Shown here piece after piece: positions 63,317 to 64,000 of a stretch of 64,000 nt of DNA; within the stretch, counting starts at the first letter, position 1; every line of letters starts with the position of its first letter. The notes beneath the pieces were generated by a model. It was not told the origin of the DNA and ran no database searches. It was given only the letters and a program-made list of their open reading frames with translations. A program made the position numbers and the translations under genes. Origin of the DNA: Mucilaginibacter kameinonensis (GTDB taxonomy: Bacteria > Bacteroidota > Bacteroidia > Sphingobacteriales > Sphingobacteriaceae); NCBI RefSeq assembly GCF_003675385.1, contig NZ_RCWZ01000001.1, positions 434,001 through 498,000 of the forward strand, in the 5' to 3' direction.

Positions 63317-64000
63317 ATGTTTAAACTGCTACTGAGATCATTTATCGGTATTGTTGTGTTTTGCTTATGCTTTTCAACAAGCATAAAGGCCCAAACTACC
63401 GTTCAAATAAATGACAATGTAAACCAGCACATTTTTGAATATAAGCAAATCATTTATTTTGAGGATACAACCGGAAAGCTTGGTCTGGATGGTATCCACG
63501 CCGCTTATCTCGCGGGTAAATTTCAGGCAAATCCGCAACCTACCCCCGTTACCCAGCATAATAACTCGGCCTATTGGTACCGCATAAAAATTGGTAAGGC
63601 CGTTGCCACCAATAACAATTGGATCCTGGAGTTTTTTGATCAAACCATTGATAGCATTACCGTTTACTCGCCGGTCAATGATACTTACCGGGCAACTTCA
63701 TTAGGCAGTAGTCATCCTTTTTCCGCCCGTTTCTACAAACACAAAAACTTTAGTGTAAACATAAACAGCAACCATGGGCCCGATGATGTTTATTACATCC
63801 GCATCCGTTCGGGGCACTCGGTTAATGTGATCATGGTGTTACGCACAGTAAGCCGGTTTATTGGCTACGCCCTTGACGAATATTTCTTTTTCGGTGTTTT
63901 TTACGGCATGATCCTGGTTTTCGGCCTGTACAATTTCATGATGTTCATAGCCATGCGCCAGGTACAATACCTGTACTACATTATCTATAACCTGAGCATC
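63317..64000 (+). CDS. 7TM-DISM signalling protein, 5' part
   Basis: 228 codons, open at the window edge. Signal peptide (IKA-QT, about residue 26), 7TMR-DISMED2-type extracellular domain (about 45-175, YWYRIKIG, WILEFFDQTIDSITVYSP), and the first membrane helices starting FFFGVFYGMILVFGLYNFMMF. Such receptors usually end in histidine kinase, cyclase or HTH output beyond this window. Confidence 0.85.
   Translation, partial: MFKLLLRSFIGIVVFCLCFSTSIKAQTTVQINDNVNQHIFEYKQIIYFEDTTGKLGLDGIHAAYLAGKFQANPQPTPVTQHNNSAYWYRIKIGKAVATNNNWILEFFDQTIDSITVYSPVNDTYRATSLGSSHPFSARFYKHKNFSVNINSNHGPDDVYYIRIRSGHSVNVIMVLRTVSRFIGYALDEYFFFGVFYGMILVFGLYNFMMFIAMRQVQYLYYIIYNLSI

Noticed and set aside
1..64000. CRISPR array, prophage, insertion sequence or rRNA operon
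   Set aside because: No regularly spaced repeats, integrase, transposase or rRNA-like sequence found by eye in the frames and non-coding gaps.

Overview
The window looks like chromosome from a member of the Bacteroidota, most likely Sphingobacteriaceae and closest in flavour to Mucilaginibacter or Pedobacter. The evidence is the recurrent -7 promoter box TAnnTTTG, the near absence of Shine-Dalgarno sites, many lipoproteins and serine hydrolases, families typical of the phylum (DUF4199, DUF4175, DUF5808, DUF4256, haem-binding/P460 proteins) and abundant dispersed palindromic repeats of about 100 bp in intergenic gaps. Genus-level placement is inference. I see no phage, insertion sequence, CRISPR array or rRNA operon. 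One tRNA gene is present.

0-14 kb: 3'-truncated mfd (minus), small membrane proteins, an M28 peptidase, an APC permease with a KilA-N protein, dtd, a cystathionine gamma-synthase family enzyme, a serine hydrolase and rsgA, then about 0.9 kb of nested repeats. 14-20 kb: threonine operon thrA-thrB-thrC, preceded by a Thr/Ile-rich leader peptide and a complete transcription attenuator. Every gap inside the operon carries a palindromic repeat. 20-30 kb: a toxin-antitoxin pair with a frameshifted toxin, a HAD phosphatase, a cysteine operon (cysE-cysM-DUF5808), an EamA transporter, glutathione peroxidase, and an operon DUF4175 protein / RsbW-like kinase / ybeY.

30-39.5 kb: tRNA-Pro(GGG) followed at once by a chromate cluster (ChrB-AraC fusion, DUF1259 protein, ChrA, small outer-membrane-type protein), then a possible glycan-related protein, a Wzz-like membrane protein and an OmpA protein. 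39.6-45.4 kb: accessory-looking small and unknown genes, ending in an operon ArsR / SRPBCC / DoxX / YdeI-like / DUF4256, whose promoter is overlaid by tandem palindromic operators.

45.6-64 kb: a conserved unknown 499-aa protein, a pair of haem/P460-type envelope proteins, a second serine hydrolase, an AraC regulator with an HMA-like N-terminus beside an HMA-MauE membrane protein, a response regulator, a LacI regulator, a nitroreductase, an AsmA-like/GT51 glycosyltransferase fusion, Mrp ATPase plus NifU (Fe-S assembly), a molybdate ABC transporter modABC, a GH30 glycosidase and the start of a 7TM-DISM signalling protein cut by the window edge.

The strongest findings are the threonine attenuator, the ChrB-AraC chromate operon, the ArsR operator array on a textbook Bacteroidota promoter, and the family of roughly 95-bp intergenic palindromes.
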